Shown: one piece after another, positions 17,152 to 24,771 of the stretch
Numbering within the stretch: position 1 is the first letter of the stretch
Layout: each line of letters opens with the position of its first letter
Origin: Streptococcus sp. oral taxon 056 str. F0418
GTDB taxonomy: Bacteria; Bacillota; Bacilli; Lactobacillales; Streptococcaceae
Assembly: GCF_000220065.1 (NCBI RefSeq)
Contig: NZ_AFQU01000001.1
Coordinates: 1,384,001-1,448,000 of the forward strand
DNA: 64,000 bases
Direction of reading: 5' to 3'
Program-made: the position numbers and the translations under genes
Notes under the pieces: generated by a model
Told to the model about the DNA's origin: nothing
What the model saw: the letters and a program-made list of their open reading frames with translations, nothing else
The model's database searches: none

Positions 17152-18082
17152 CCAAATGAAAAAAGATGAACTGTTTGAAGGGTTCTATTTGATCAAATCG
17201 GCCGAAGTACGTCAGACGAGAGCTGGAAAAGACTATATTGCTTTTACATTTCAAGACGATACTGGGGAAATCGAAGGGAAACTATGGGACGCTCAACCAC
17301 ATAATGTTACAGAATTTACAGCAGGAAAAGTAGTCCATATGCAGGGGCGCAGAGAAGTGTATAATAACACCCCTCAAGTGAACCAATTAGTTTTACGCCT
17401 TCCTAAAGCTGGTGAACCAAATGATCCAGCTAATTTCAAAGAGAAGCCACCAGTAGATCCTAAAGAATTGCGTGATTATCTTGCACAAATGATTTTCAAA
17501 ATTGAAAATCCGGTTTGGCAACGTGTTGTTCGTGCTTTATATAGTAAGTATGACAAGGAATTTTATTCCTATCCAGCTGCTAAGACCAATCACCATGCTT
17601 TTGAATCTGGTTTGGCTTTTCATACAGCTACGATGGTTCGTCTAGCGGATGCGATTGGAGACATTTATCCGCAGCTGAACAAGAGTTTGCTTTTTGCAGG
17701 AATCATGCTTCATGACCTGGCCAAAGTGATTGAATTGAGCGGACCAGATGATACTGAATATACTGTTCGGGGGAATTTGATTGGCCATATTGCTTTGATC
17801 GATGAGGAAATCACCAAAATTCTCTTAGAGTTGAAAATTGATGACAATAAGGAAGATGTTGTTGTATTACGTCACGTTATCCTGAGCCACCATGGTTTGC
17901 TGGAGTACGGTAGTCCAGTTCGTCCAAGAATTATGGAAGCAGAAATCCTCCATATCATTGACAATTTGGATGCCGAAATGATGATGATGACGGCCGCTCT
18001 GGCAAAGGTAGGCGCAGGTGAGATGACAAGCCGTATTTTTGCAATGGACAATCGTTCATTTTATCAACCAGATTTGGACTAA
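17141..18082 (+). CDS. 3'-5' exoribonuclease YhaM
   Basis: A 313-residue protein with an N-terminal OB-fold nucleic-acid-binding domain (residues 10-90) and a C-terminal HD phosphohydrolase domain: HHAFESGLAFHT near residue 160 and HDLAKV near 190 supply the metal ligands, with HVILSHHG near 246. This is the architecture of YhaM/Cbf1, a 3'-5' exoribonuclease with some DNase activity; in pneumococcus it trims small RNAs and mRNA ends. It overlaps the rmuC end by 11 bases and is the last gene of the rsgA run, followed by a terminator. Confidence 0.92.
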   Translation: MKISQMKKDELFEGFYLIKSAEVRQTRAGKDYIAFTFQDDTGEIEGKLWDAQPHNVTEFTAGKVVHMQGRREVYNNTPQVNQLVLRLPKAGEPNDPANFKEKPPVDPKELRDYLAQMIFKIENPVWQRVVRALYSKYDKEFYSYPAAKTNHHAFESGLAFHTATMVRLADAIGDIYPQLNKSLLFAGIMLHDLAKVIELSGPDDTEYTVRGNLIGHIALIDEEITKILLELKIDDNKEDVVVLRHVILSHHGLLEYGSPVRPRIMEAEILHIIDNLDAEMMMMTAALAKVGAGEMTSRIFAMDNRSFYQPDLD

Positions 18083-18084
18083 CT

Positions 18085-18132
18085 AAAAAACGAAAAACGA
18101 GCAGTCTATTTGTAATAATGTTCGTTTTTTTG
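18085..18132 (+). terminator. Terminator after yhaM
   Basis: A 10-bp stem (18085-18094 with 18121-18130) with a large 26-nt loop and symmetric A/T tracts. Confidence 0.6.
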
Positions 18133-18140
18133 GTAGAGTA

Positions 18141-18149
18141 TGGTATAAT
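18141..18149 (+). promoter_or_regulatory. Extended -10 promoter of purR
   Basis: TGg TATAAT at 18141-18149, 28 bases before ATG 18177. Confidence 0.6.
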
Positions 18150-18176
18150 GAAGAAAAATAATAAAATGGTGAACAT

Positions 18177-19004
18177 ATGAAATTAAGACGAAGTGATCGT
18201 ATGGTAGTAATTTCAAACTATCTTTTAAATCACCCTTACGAATTAACAAGCCTCAATACCTTTGCTGAAAAATACGAATCTGCTAAATCTTCTATTTCAG
18301 AAGATATTGTGATCATTAAACGAGCCTTTGAAGAAATTGAAATTGGTACAATAGAAACTATTACAGGTGCAGGTGGAGGAGTTATTTTTACGCCTTCCAT
18401 TTCAGATAAGGAAGCCAAAACGATTGTAGAAAAATTGCGTGATCAACTATCAGAAAGTGATCGAATTTTACCGGGAGGTTATATTTATTTATCGGACCTC
18501 TTGAGTACCCCGTCGATTTTAAACAGCATTGGTAGAATTATCGCTAAAGCTTTTAGAGGACAGAAAATTGACGCAGTCATGACAGTAGCGACAAAAGGTG
18601 TACCATTAGCAAATGCTGTTGCAAATACACTAAACGTCCCTTTTGTCATTGTGCGCCGAGATTTAAAAATTACAGAAGGCTCCACTGTTAGTGTGAATTA
18701 TGTATCTGGTTCAAGCGATCGGATTGAAAAGATGTTTCTATCCAAACGGAGTCTAAAAGCCGGGAGTCGTGTTTTGATTGTAGATGACTTTTTAAAAGGT
18801 GGCGGTACGATTAATGGGATGATTAGCTTATTAACAGAGTTTGAATCAGAACTAGCAGGAGTAGCCGTTTTTGCAGATAATGCTCAAGAAAAAAGAGATC
18901 AGTTGGCTTACAAGTCATTGCTAAAAGTCACAAACATCGATGTGAAAGAAAATAAAATCGATGTAGAAGTTGGTAATATTTTTGATAATGAGATAATGAA
19001 GTGA
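18177..19004 (+). CDS. purR: Purine operon regulator PurR (Gram-positive type)
   Basis: A 275-residue two-domain regulator: an N-terminal winged helix-turn-helix (residues 1-75, LNTFAEKYESAKSSISEDI) and a C-terminal phosphoribosyltransferase-like domain with the PRPP-binding motif VLIVDDFLKGGGT near residue 195. In lactic acid bacteria this PurR family activates purine biosynthesis genes at PurBoxes in response to PRPP; in Bacillus it represses. It is transcribed alone from an extended -10 promoter, with a short membrane-protein gene nine bases downstream. Confidence 0.93.
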   Translation: MKLRRSDRMVVISNYLLNHPYELTSLNTFAEKYESAKSSISEDIVIIKRAFEEIEIGTIETITGAGGGVIFTPSISDKEAKTIVEKLRDQLSESDRILPGGYIYLSDLLSTPSILNSIGRIIAKAFRGQKIDAVMTVATKGVPLANAVANTLNVPFVIVRRDLKITEGSTVSVNYVSGSSDRIEKMFLSKRSLKAGSRVLIVDDFLKGGGTINGMISLLTEFESELAGVAVFADNAQEKRDQLAYKSLLKVTNIDVKENKIDVEVGNIFDNEIMK

Positions 19005-19013
19005 GAAAATACA

Positions 19014-19550
19014 ATGAGAAATATTTTTGATAAATTTGATCAAAGCCCAATTTGGATTAGACTATCAGTTCTATCTATGTTGGTTGTTGTCTTAGTGGCA
19101 GGCCTACTTTTTGTTAAACCAGATAATAAGATTGCAAAGCAAACAACGACTCCCACTAGTTACAGCAAACGTTCTAGTGCGAAAGCTAGCACAACAGATA
19201 AAGTGGCTGCGGATAAAACGAAAGCAGCCCTTACCCAAACTGTTACTGATGCTGAGGAGGCAGTTAAAACCTTGGAAGCTGAGCAAACAGAAGCAAATGC
19301 AACTGCTGCTCAAACTGCTGTTGATAAAGTAAAAGATGAGGAAGCTAAAGCAAGACTCCAAGCAAGAATCCAACTAGTCAAGGAAGCTATGGCTGCAGCT
19401 CAAGCTTCGGCAGTTCAACAAGCGCCTGTGCAACAGCAACAACCTGTATATCAAGCACCAGCTGTTCAAACACCTGCTGCTCCAGTAGAAGCGCCTACCC
19501 AAAATCCTGAAACACCATCTACAAGTACAACACCACAACAACAGCAATAA
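19014..19550 (+). CDS. Membrane-anchored, Ala/Gln/Pro-rich protein of unknown function
   Basis: A 178-residue protein with one N-terminal membrane segment (WIRLSVLSMLVVVLVAGLLF, residues 14-33) and positive flanks predicting an N-in anchor with the rest outside. The exported part has a Thr/Ser/Lys-rich linker, an Ala/Glu/Lys helix (about 65-125, probably coiled coil) and a Gln/Pro/Ala/Thr-rich tail ending in QQQQ that could cross the wall. There is no LPXTG motif or lipobox. It follows purR by nine bases. The three-hairpin repeat begins two bases after its stop. Function unknown. Confidence 0.75.
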   Translation: MRNIFDKFDQSPIWIRLSVLSMLVVVLVAGLLFVKPDNKIAKQTTTPTSYSKRSSAKASTTDKVAADKTKAALTQTVTDAEEAVKTLEAEQTEANATAAQTAVDKVKDEEAKARLQARIQLVKEAMAAAQASAVQQAPVQQQQPVYQAPAVQTPAAPVEAPTQNPETPSTSTTPQQQQ

Positions 19551-19552
19551 AG

Positions 19553-19730
19553 AGAGTGGGACAGAAATCGGTAATTCGTTAGAATTCGATTTCGTCGTCC
19601 CACCTCCGCACAGTTGAGTAGGGCTGTAAAGGCTGATGAAATCAGCGTAATAGAGCCCACTCAACCACTGCGTCTTGCTCGACAATCCAAAGACAATTGA
19701 GAGGCTAGGACCTTTGTCCCAGCCTCTTTT
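19553..19730 (+). repeat. Three-hairpin intergenic repeat, copy B
   Basis: This ~177-bp copy starts two bases after the stop of the preceding gene. It is nearly identical to copies A and C, with the hairpins in order: AT-rich inner stem inside GTGGGAC/GTCCCAC, the TTGAGT/ACTCAA stem, and a GAGGCTAGGAC/GTCCCAGCCTC terminator ending in T's at 19725-19731. Confidence 0.88.
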
Positions 19731-19775
19731 TTGGATAAACATAAGAATGTTCCTGTAAAAATAATAAGAAATCTA

Positions 19776-19804
19776 TTGACTCGTCACATGCATCATGCTA
19801 TAAT
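19776..19804 (+). promoter_or_regulatory. Promoter of the str operon (rpsL)
   Basis: Near-consensus TTGACT (19776-19781), 17-bp spacer, TATAAT (19799-19804). Confidence 0.85.
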
Positions 19805-19810
19805 GATAGA

Positions 19811-19925
19811 CGGTACTTTTTACTTTTGGTCTCTCAAAAGTGTACAGAGACGTGCTGACAAATGTTGCAAAAGTACACGCAGATGATAGCTGTCACCAAG
19901 TGTATCATCACCAAAATTAAAAAAT
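19811..19925 (+). promoter_or_regulatory. Structured leader of the rpsL mRNA
   Basis: The 130-nt leader holds a perfect 7-bp hairpin (ACTTTTG 19822-19828, CAAAAGT 19835-19841), a possible GTGTAC/GTACAC long-range helix, and a second perfect 7-bp hairpin (GATGATA 19882-19888, TATCATC 19903-19909) just before the ribosome binding site. A role in autogenous control of the str operon is inference only. Confidence 0.5.
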
Positions 19926-19939
19926 ACAGGAGAATGTAG

Positions 19940-20353
19940 ATGCCTACAATTAACCAATTGGTTCGCAAACCGCGTAAATCAAAAGTAGAAAAATCTAAAT
20001 CACCAGCATTGAACGTTGGTTACAATAGTTTGAAACGTGTTCCAACTAACGAAAGCGCACCTCAAAAACGTGGTGTAGCAACTCGTGTCGGAACAATGAC
20101 ACCGAAAAAACCTAACTCAGCCCTTCGTAAATTTGCTCGTGTACGTTTGAGCAACCTGATCGAAGTAACTGCTTATATTCCAGGTATTGGTCACAACTTG
20201 CAAGAGCACAGTGTTGTGCTTCTTCGTGGTGGACGTGTAAAAGACCTTCCAGGGGTACGTTACCATATCGTTCGTGGTGCACTTGATACAGCAGGTGTTA
20301 CTGACCGTAAACAAGGCCGTTCTAAATACGGTACTAAAAAACCAAAAGCATAA
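19940..20353 (+). CDS. rpsL: 30S ribosomal protein S12
   Basis: S12 lies at the decoding centre and contributes to translational accuracy; substitutions in it give streptomycin resistance. The 137-residue protein carries the two conserved loops that contact the A site: [11 protein letters not shown] around residue 55 (with the streptomycin-relevant Lys) and the [13 protein letters not shown] loop around residue 100. Both have wild-type sequence at the Lys positions. It is the first gene of the str operon, 19 bases before rpsG, and uses highly biased codons. Confidence 0.97.
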   Translation: MPTINQLVRKPRKSKVEKSKSPALNVGYNSLKRVPTNESAPQKRGVATRVGTMTPKKPNSALRKFARVRLSNLIEVTAYIPGIGHNLQEHSVVLLRGGRVKDLPGVRYHIVRGALDTAGVTDRKQGRSKYGTKKPKA

Positions 20354-20372
20354 GGAAAGGGGATAAAGAGAA

Positions 20373-20843
20373 ATGAGTCGTAAAAACCGTGCGCCTAAGC
20401 GCGAAGTATTGGCGGATCCGCTTTACAATTCAAAATTAGTTACTCGTCTTATCAACCGCGTTATGCTTGATGGTAAACGTGGTACAGCAGCTTCTATCGT
20501 ATATGGAGCATTCGAGCAAATCAAAGAAGCTACTGGAAATGACGCACTTGAAGTATTCGAAACAGCTATGGAAAACATCATGCCTGTTCTTGAAGTACGT
20601 GCTCGTCGTGTTGGTGGATCTAACTACCAAGTCCCAGTTGAAGTTCGTCCAGAACGTCGTACAACACTTGGACTTCGTTGGTTGGTAACAATTGCTCGCC
20701 TTCGTGGTGAACACACAATGCAAGATCGTCTTGCAAAAGAAATCATGGACGCAGCTAACAATACTGGTGCAGCTGTTAAAAAACGTGAAGACACTCACCG
20801 TATGGCTGAAGCTAACCGTGCCTTCGCACACTTCCGTTGGTAA
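20373..20843 (+). CDS. rpsG: 30S ribosomal protein S7
   Basis: S7 nucleates assembly of the 30S head and contacts E-site tRNA; in E. coli it also represses translation of its own operon. The 156-residue protein is colinear with bacterial S7, including the basic N-terminus ([13 protein letters not shown]), the [12 protein letters not shown] beta hairpin near residue 77 and the C-terminal helix ending AFAHFRW. It follows rpsL directly. Unlike the compact E. coli operon, a nearly 400-base structured gap separates it from fusA. Confidence 0.97.
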   Translation: MSRKNRAPKREVLADPLYNSKLVTRLINRVMLDGKRGTAASIVYGAFEQIKEATGNDALEVFETAMENIMPVLEVRARRVGGSNYQVPVEVRPERRTTLGLRWLVTIARLRGEHTMQDRLAKEIMDAANNTGAAVKKREDTHRMAEANRAFAHFRW

Positions 20844-20865
20844 TATAGGATGTGAAAGCGTTAAG

Positions 20866-21121
20866 AAAGTCCCAGAGAAAATAGGGAATCGAAGCAGGTT
20901 GCGACTGCAACCGATGAGATTCATCTTTTTCTCCAGACTTTTAGCTTGAGCTCAACTAGATCATAATGCTAGGAATCCAAGGGCGCAAAGCAAAAATAGG
21001 AAACTGATGCAGTGTTCCGTGAACACAAAGCAGTTTATCTTTTTGCGAAGAGCCTCGCTCGGGTTCAAATTAGCTAAATCGATTGGTATTAGCTACAACC
21101 CAACTTACTATTTCGTAAGTT
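20866..21121 (+). ncRNA. Structured intergenic region between rpsG and fusA (candidate RNA element)
   Basis: Three hairpins follow one another. Hairpin 1 (20866-20941) has an inner GGTTGC/GCAACC stem; hairpin 2 (about 20984-21047) an inner GTGTTC/GAACAC stem; hairpin 3 is AACTTAC/GTAAGTT (21102-21121). Hairpins 1 and 2 share the same outer plan: AAAATAGG on the 5' side facing ATCTTTTT on the 3' side, with a short stem next to it (GAATC/GATTC in one, AAACTG/CAGTTT in the other). No coding frame is convincing. A processed 3' UTR, a regulatory RNA or a leader for fusA are all possible. Confidence 0.45.
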
Positions 21122-21150
21122 GAAACCAACAAAAACAGATAAACATTTGA

Positions 21151-21179
21151 AACGGGTAGGTCCTGCCTATCCGTTTTTG
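21151..21179 (+). terminator. Terminator before fusA
   Basis: A 10-bp stem (AACGGGTAGG 21151-21160, CCTATCCGTT 21166-21175, one G-T pair) followed by TTTT. It would end rpsL-rpsG transcription ahead of the fusA promoter. Confidence 0.85.
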
Positions 21180-21187
21180 CTAAATCA

Positions 21188-21196
21188 TGTTATAAT
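21188..21196 (+). promoter_or_regulatory. Extended -10 promoter of fusA
   Basis: TGt TATAAT at 21188-21196, 36 bases before the fusA start, lies after the terminator, so fusA can be expressed separately from rpsL-rpsG. Confidence 0.65.
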
Positions 21197-21232
21197 AGAT
21201 TGTAAAATAAATTAATAGGAGAAAACAACCTC

Positions 21233-23314
21233 ATGGCACGCGAATTTTCATTAGAAAAAACACGTAATATCGGTATCATGGCTCACGTCGATGCTGGTAA
21301 AACAACAACAACTGAGCGTATCCTTTACTACACTGGTAAAATTCACAAAATCGGTGAAACTCACGAAGGTGCGTCACAAATGGACTGGATGGAGCAAGAG
21401 CAAGAGCGTGGTATCACTATCACATCTGCTGCGACAACAGCTCAGTGGAACAACCACCGCGTAAATATCATCGACACACCAGGACACGTGGACTTCACAA
21501 TCGAAGTACAACGTTCTCTTCGTGTATTGGATGGTGCGGTAACGGTTCTTGACTCACAATCAGGTGTTGAGCCACAAACTGAAACAGTTTGGCGTCAAGC
21601 AACTGAGTATGGAGTGCCTCGTATCGTATTTGCTAACAAAATGGATAAAATCGGTGCAGACTTCCTTTACTCAGTAAGTACTTTGCACGACCGTCTTCAA
21701 GCAAACGCTCATCCAATTCAATTGCCAATTGGTTCAGAAGACGACTTCCGTGGTATCATTGACTTGATCAAGATGAAAGCTGAAATCTATACGAACGATC
21801 TTGGTACAGATATTTTGGAAGAAGATATCCCAGCTGAATACCTTGAGCAAGCACAAGAATACCGTGAAAAATTGGTAGAAGCAGTTGCTGAAACTGATGA
21901 AGAATTGATGATGAAATACCTTGAAGGTGAAGAAATCACTAACGAAGAATTGAAAGCTGGTATCCGTAAAGCGACTATCAATGTTGAATTCTTCCCAGTA
22001 TTGTGTGGTTCTGCCTTCAAAAACAAAGGTGTTCAATTGATGCTTGATGCAGTTATTGACTACTTGCCAAGCCCACTTGACATCCCAGCGATCAAAGGTA
22101 TCAACCCAGATACTGATGAAGAAGAAACTCGTCCTGCATCCGATGAAGAGCCATTTGCAGCTCTTGCCTTCAAGATCATGACTGACCCATTCGTAGGTCG
22201 TTTGACTTTCTTCCGTGTTTACTCAGGTGTTCTTCAATCAGGTTCTTACGTATTGAACACTTCTAAAGGTAAACGTGAACGTATCGGACGTATCCTTCAA
22301 ATGCACGCCAACAGCCGTCAAGAAATTGACACTGTTTACTCAGGTGATATCGCTGCTGCCGTTGGTTTGAAAGATACGACAACTGGTGACTCATTGACAG
22401 ATGAAAAAGCTAAGATCATCCTTGAGTCTATCAATGTTCCAGAACCAGTTATCCAATTGATGGTTGAGCCAAAATCTAAAGCAGACCAAGATAAGATGGG
22501 TATTGCCCTTCAAAAATTGGCTGAAGAAGATCCAACTTTCCGTGTAGAAACAAACGTTGAAACTGGTGAAACAGTTATCTCTGGTATGGGTGAGCTTCAC
22601 TTGGATGTCCTTGTTGACCGTATGCGTCGTGAGTTCAAGGTTGAAGCAAACGTAGGTGCTCCTCAAGTATCATACCGTGAAACATTCCGCGCTTCTACTC
22701 AAGCACGTGGATTCTTCAAACGCCAATCTGGTGGTAAAGGTCAATTCGGTGATGTTTGGATTGAGTTCACTCCAAACGAAGAAGGAAAAGGCTTTGAGTT
22801 TGAAAATGCTATCGTTGGTGGTGTGGTTCCACGTGAATTCATCCCAGCGGTTGAAAAAGGTTTGATTGAGTCAATGGCGAATGGTGTCCTTGCTGGCTAC
22901 CCAATCGTTGATGTGAAAGCTAAACTTTACGATGGTTCATACCACGATGTCGACTCATCTGAAACAGCCTTCAAGGTTGCAGCTTCACTTGCATTGAAAG
23001 AAGCAGCTAAGACTGCACAACCAGCTATCCTTGAGCCAATGATGCTTGTAACAATCACTGTTCCTGAAGAAAACCTTGGTGATGTTATGGGTCACGTAAC
23101 AGCTCGTCGTGGACGTGTTGATGGTATGGAAGCACATGGTAACAGCCAAATCGTTCGTGCTTATGTTCCACTTGCTGAAATGTTTGGTTATGCAACAGTT
23201 CTTCGTTCAGCATCACAAGGACGTGGTACCTTCATGATGGTATTTGACCACTACGAAGATGTACCTAAGTCAGTACAAGAAGAAATTATTAAAAAACATA
23301 AAGGCGAAGCTTAA
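21233..23314 (+). CDS. fusA: Elongation factor G
   Basis: EF-G is the GTPase that drives tRNA-mRNA translocation and, with RRF, ribosome recycling. The 693-residue protein has the G1 motif [12 protein letters not shown] near residue 17, switch [12 protein letters not shown]3 DTPGHVDF near 82, G4 NKMDKIGAD near 136, and then domains II-V, including the domain IV loop region at the end of which lies the translocation tip. Codon use is strongly biased toward highly expressed genes. It is set apart from rpsG by a structured region, a terminator and its own promoter. Confidence 0.97.
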   Translation: MAREFSLEKTRNIGIMAHVDAGKTTTTERILYYTGKIHKIGETHEGASQMDWMEQEQERGITITSAATTAQWNNHRVNIIDTPGHVDFTIEVQRSLRVLDGAVTVLDSQSGVEPQTETVWRQATEYGVPRIVFANKMDKIGADFLYSVSTLHDRLQANAHPIQLPIGSEDDFRGIIDLIKMKAEIYTNDLGTDILEEDIPAEYLEQAQEYREKLVEAVAETDEELMMKYLEGEEITNEELKAGIRKATINVEFFPVLCGSAFKNKGVQLMLDAVIDYLPSPLDIPAIKGINPDTDEEETRPASDEEPFAALAFKIMTDPFVGRLTFFRVYSGVLQSGSYVLNTSKGKRERIGRILQMHANSRQEIDTVYSGDIAAAVGLKDTTTGDSLTDEKAKIILESINVPEPVIQLMVEPKSKADQDKMGIALQKLAEEDPTFRVETNVETGETVISGMGELHLDVLVDRMRREFKVEANVGAPQVSYRETFRASTQARGFFKRQSGGKGQFGDVWIEFTPNEEGKGFEFENAIVGGVVPREFIPAVEKGLIESMANGVLAGYPIVDVKAKLYDGSYHDVDSSETAFKVAASLALKEAAKTAQPAILEPMMLVTITVPEENLGDVMGHVTARRGRVDGMEAHGNSQIVRAYVPLAEMFGYATVLRSASQGRGTFMMVFDHYEDVPKSVQEEIIKKHKGEA

Positions 23315-23324
23315 TTGCTAGCCC

Positions 23325-23352
23325 AGCACCTCGCTTAGAGGTGCTTTTTTAT
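23325..23352 (+). terminator. Terminator after fusA
   Basis: AGCACCTC (23325-23332) pairs with GAGGTGCT (23338-23345), followed by TTTTTT. Confidence 0.9.
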
Positions 23353-23418
23353 TTATGAAAACTTCTATGAAAAAGCTTTGAAAGAATGAATAAGTTTCTC
23401 TTGTGATGATGAAATCAG

Positions 23419-23447
23419 TTGCATTTTGAGCTAAATAGGTATATAAT
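23419..23447 (+). promoter_or_regulatory. Promoter of gap
   Basis: TTGCAT (23419-23424), 17-bp spacer, TATAAT (23442-23447); an ~85-nt leader precedes the gene. Confidence 0.75.
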
Positions 23448-23533
23448 AGAAATGTTGAAAGGTGATTTGTAGTGATTCAAGTTACTATTTTCACAATAAA
23501 ATTTTTTTGATTTTCATAAGGAGGAAATCACGA

Positions 23534-24541
23534 ATGGTAGTTAAAGTTGGTATTAACGGTTTCGGACGTATCGGTCGTCTTGCTTTCCGTCGTATCCAAA
23601 ACGTAGAAGGTGTTGAAGTTACTCGTATCAATGACCTTACAGACCCTGTTATGCTTGCACACTTGTTGAAATACGACACAACTCAAGGTCGTTTTGACGG
23701 TACTGTTGAAGTAAAAGAAGGCGGATTTGAAGTTAACGGTAAATTCGTTAAAGTTTCTGCTGAACGTGATCCAGAACAAATTGACTGGGCTACTGACGGT
23801 GTAGAAATCGTTCTTGAAGCAACTGGTTTCTTTGCTAAGAAAGAAGCAGCTGAAAAACACCTTAAAGGTGGAGCTAAGAAAGTTGTTATCACTGCTCCTG
23901 GTGGAAACGACGTTAAAACAATCGTTTTCAACACTAACCACGACATCCTTGATGGTACTGAAACTGTTATCTCAGGTGCTTCATGTACTACAAACTGTTT
24001 GGCTCCAATGGCTAAAGCACTTCAAGACAACTTCGGTGTTGTTGAAGGTTTGATGACAACTATCCACGCTTACACTGGTGACCAAATGATCCTTGACGGA
24101 CCACACCGTGGTGGTGACCTTCGTCGTGCGCGTGCTGGTGCTGCTAACATCGTTCCTAACTCAACTGGTGCTGCTAAAGCAATCGGTTTGGTTATCCCAG
24201 AATTGAACGGTAAGTTGGACGGTTCTGCACAACGCGTTCCAACTCCAACTGGATCTGTTACTGAGTTGGTAGCTGTTCTTGAAAAGAACGTAACTGTTGA
24301 TGAAGTAAACGCAGCTATGAAAGCAGCAGCTAACGAATCATACGGTTACACTGAAGACCAAATCGTTTCTTCAGATATCGTAGGTATGGCTTACGGTTCA
24401 TTGTTCGACGCAACTCAAACTAAAGTTCTTGATGTTGATGGCAAACAATTGGTTAAAGTTGTATCATGGTACGATAACGAAATGTCTTATACTGCACAAC
24501 TTGTACGTACTCTTGAATACTTTGCGAAAATCGCTAAATAA
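23534..24541 (+). CDS. gap: Glyceraldehyde-3-phosphate dehydrogenase (NAD-dependent, glycolytic)
   Basis: This tetrameric enzyme oxidises glyceraldehyde 3-phosphate to 1,3-bisphosphoglycerate with NAD; in streptococci it is also found at the cell surface as a plasminogen binder. ATG 23534 follows AAGGAGG and gives [15 protein letters not shown] with the Rossmann motif at once; an upstream in-frame start at 23462 would add a non-conserved extension. The 335-residue protein has the catalytic Cys in [10 protein letters not shown] near residue 152 and the His in HAYTGDQ. Codon use is highly biased. It has its own promoter and terminator, and the lsr-like operon separates it from pgk. Confidence 0.97.
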   Translation: MVVKVGINGFGRIGRLAFRRIQNVEGVEVTRINDLTDPVMLAHLLKYDTTQGRFDGTVEVKEGGFEVNGKFVKVSAERDPEQIDWATDGVEIVLEATGFFAKKEAAEKHLKGGAKKVVITAPGGNDVKTIVFNTNHDILDGTETVISGASCTTNCLAPMAKALQDNFGVVEGLMTTIHAYTGDQMILDGPHRGGDLRRARAGAANIVPNSTGAAKAIGLVIPELNGKLDGSAQRVPTPTGSVTELVAVLEKNVTVDEVNAAMKAAANESYGYTEDQIVSSDIVGMAYGSLFDATQTKVLDVDGKQLVKVVSWYDNEMSYTAQLVRTLEYFAKIAK

Positions 24542-24553
24542 TTCATAAATGTA

Positions 24554-24578
24554 AGAGGCCTGTAAAGGCCTCTTTTTC
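24554..24578 (+). terminator. Terminator after gap
   Basis: AGAGGCC (24554-24560) pairs with GGCCTCT (24567-24573), followed by TTTT. Confidence 0.88.
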
Positions 24579-24688
24579 TTATGTAAACGTACGATTGTTG
24601 TTACTTTGTTTTATTCCAAGAAGAAGGACGAGATAAATGAATGGCTGTGTTATATTTTCTAAATAATAATAAAACTTTGTTAAAAAAA

Positions 24689-24717
24689 TTGACAACGCTT
24701 TCAAAAAGTAGTAGAAT
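24689..24717 (+). promoter_or_regulatory. Promoter of the lsr-like operon
   Basis: Consensus TTGACA (24689-24694), exactly 17-bp spacer, TAGAAT (24712-24717). It is the only strong promoter seen ahead of the eight genes. Confidence 0.8.
24690..24703 (+). promoter_or_regulatory. CcpA-binding cre site overlapping the -35 box
   Basis: TGACAACGCTTTCA; its reverse complement TGAAAGCGTTGTCA fits the cre consensus TGWNANCGNTNWCA at every fixed position. The overlap with TTGACA predicts repression by CcpA when preferred sugars are present. Confidence 0.75.
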
Positions 24718-24727
24718 AAAGGTATAA

Positions 24728-24754
24728 ACAAAAGTTTGGTGCATAAACATTTGT
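24728..24754 (+). promoter_or_regulatory. Inverted repeat, candidate LsrR operator
   Basis: ACAAAAGTTT (24728-24737), GGTGCAT, AAACATTTGT (24745-24754): 10-bp arms matching at 9 of 10 positions, starting 11 bases past the -10 box. This is a good place for a repressor to block transcription. Assignment to the operon's own SorC-family regulator is inference. Confidence 0.6.
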
Positions 24755-24771
24755 AAAAGGAGGCGGTGTTA

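Noticed and set aside
20436..20924. Long antisense frames over rpsG, fusA and gap
   Set aside because: They arise from strongly biased codon use in highly expressed genes and have no start signals.
23462..23533. In-frame extension upstream of gap
   Set aside because: It is not conserved in sequence, while ATG 23534 has AAGGAGG and starts the Rossmann motif directly.
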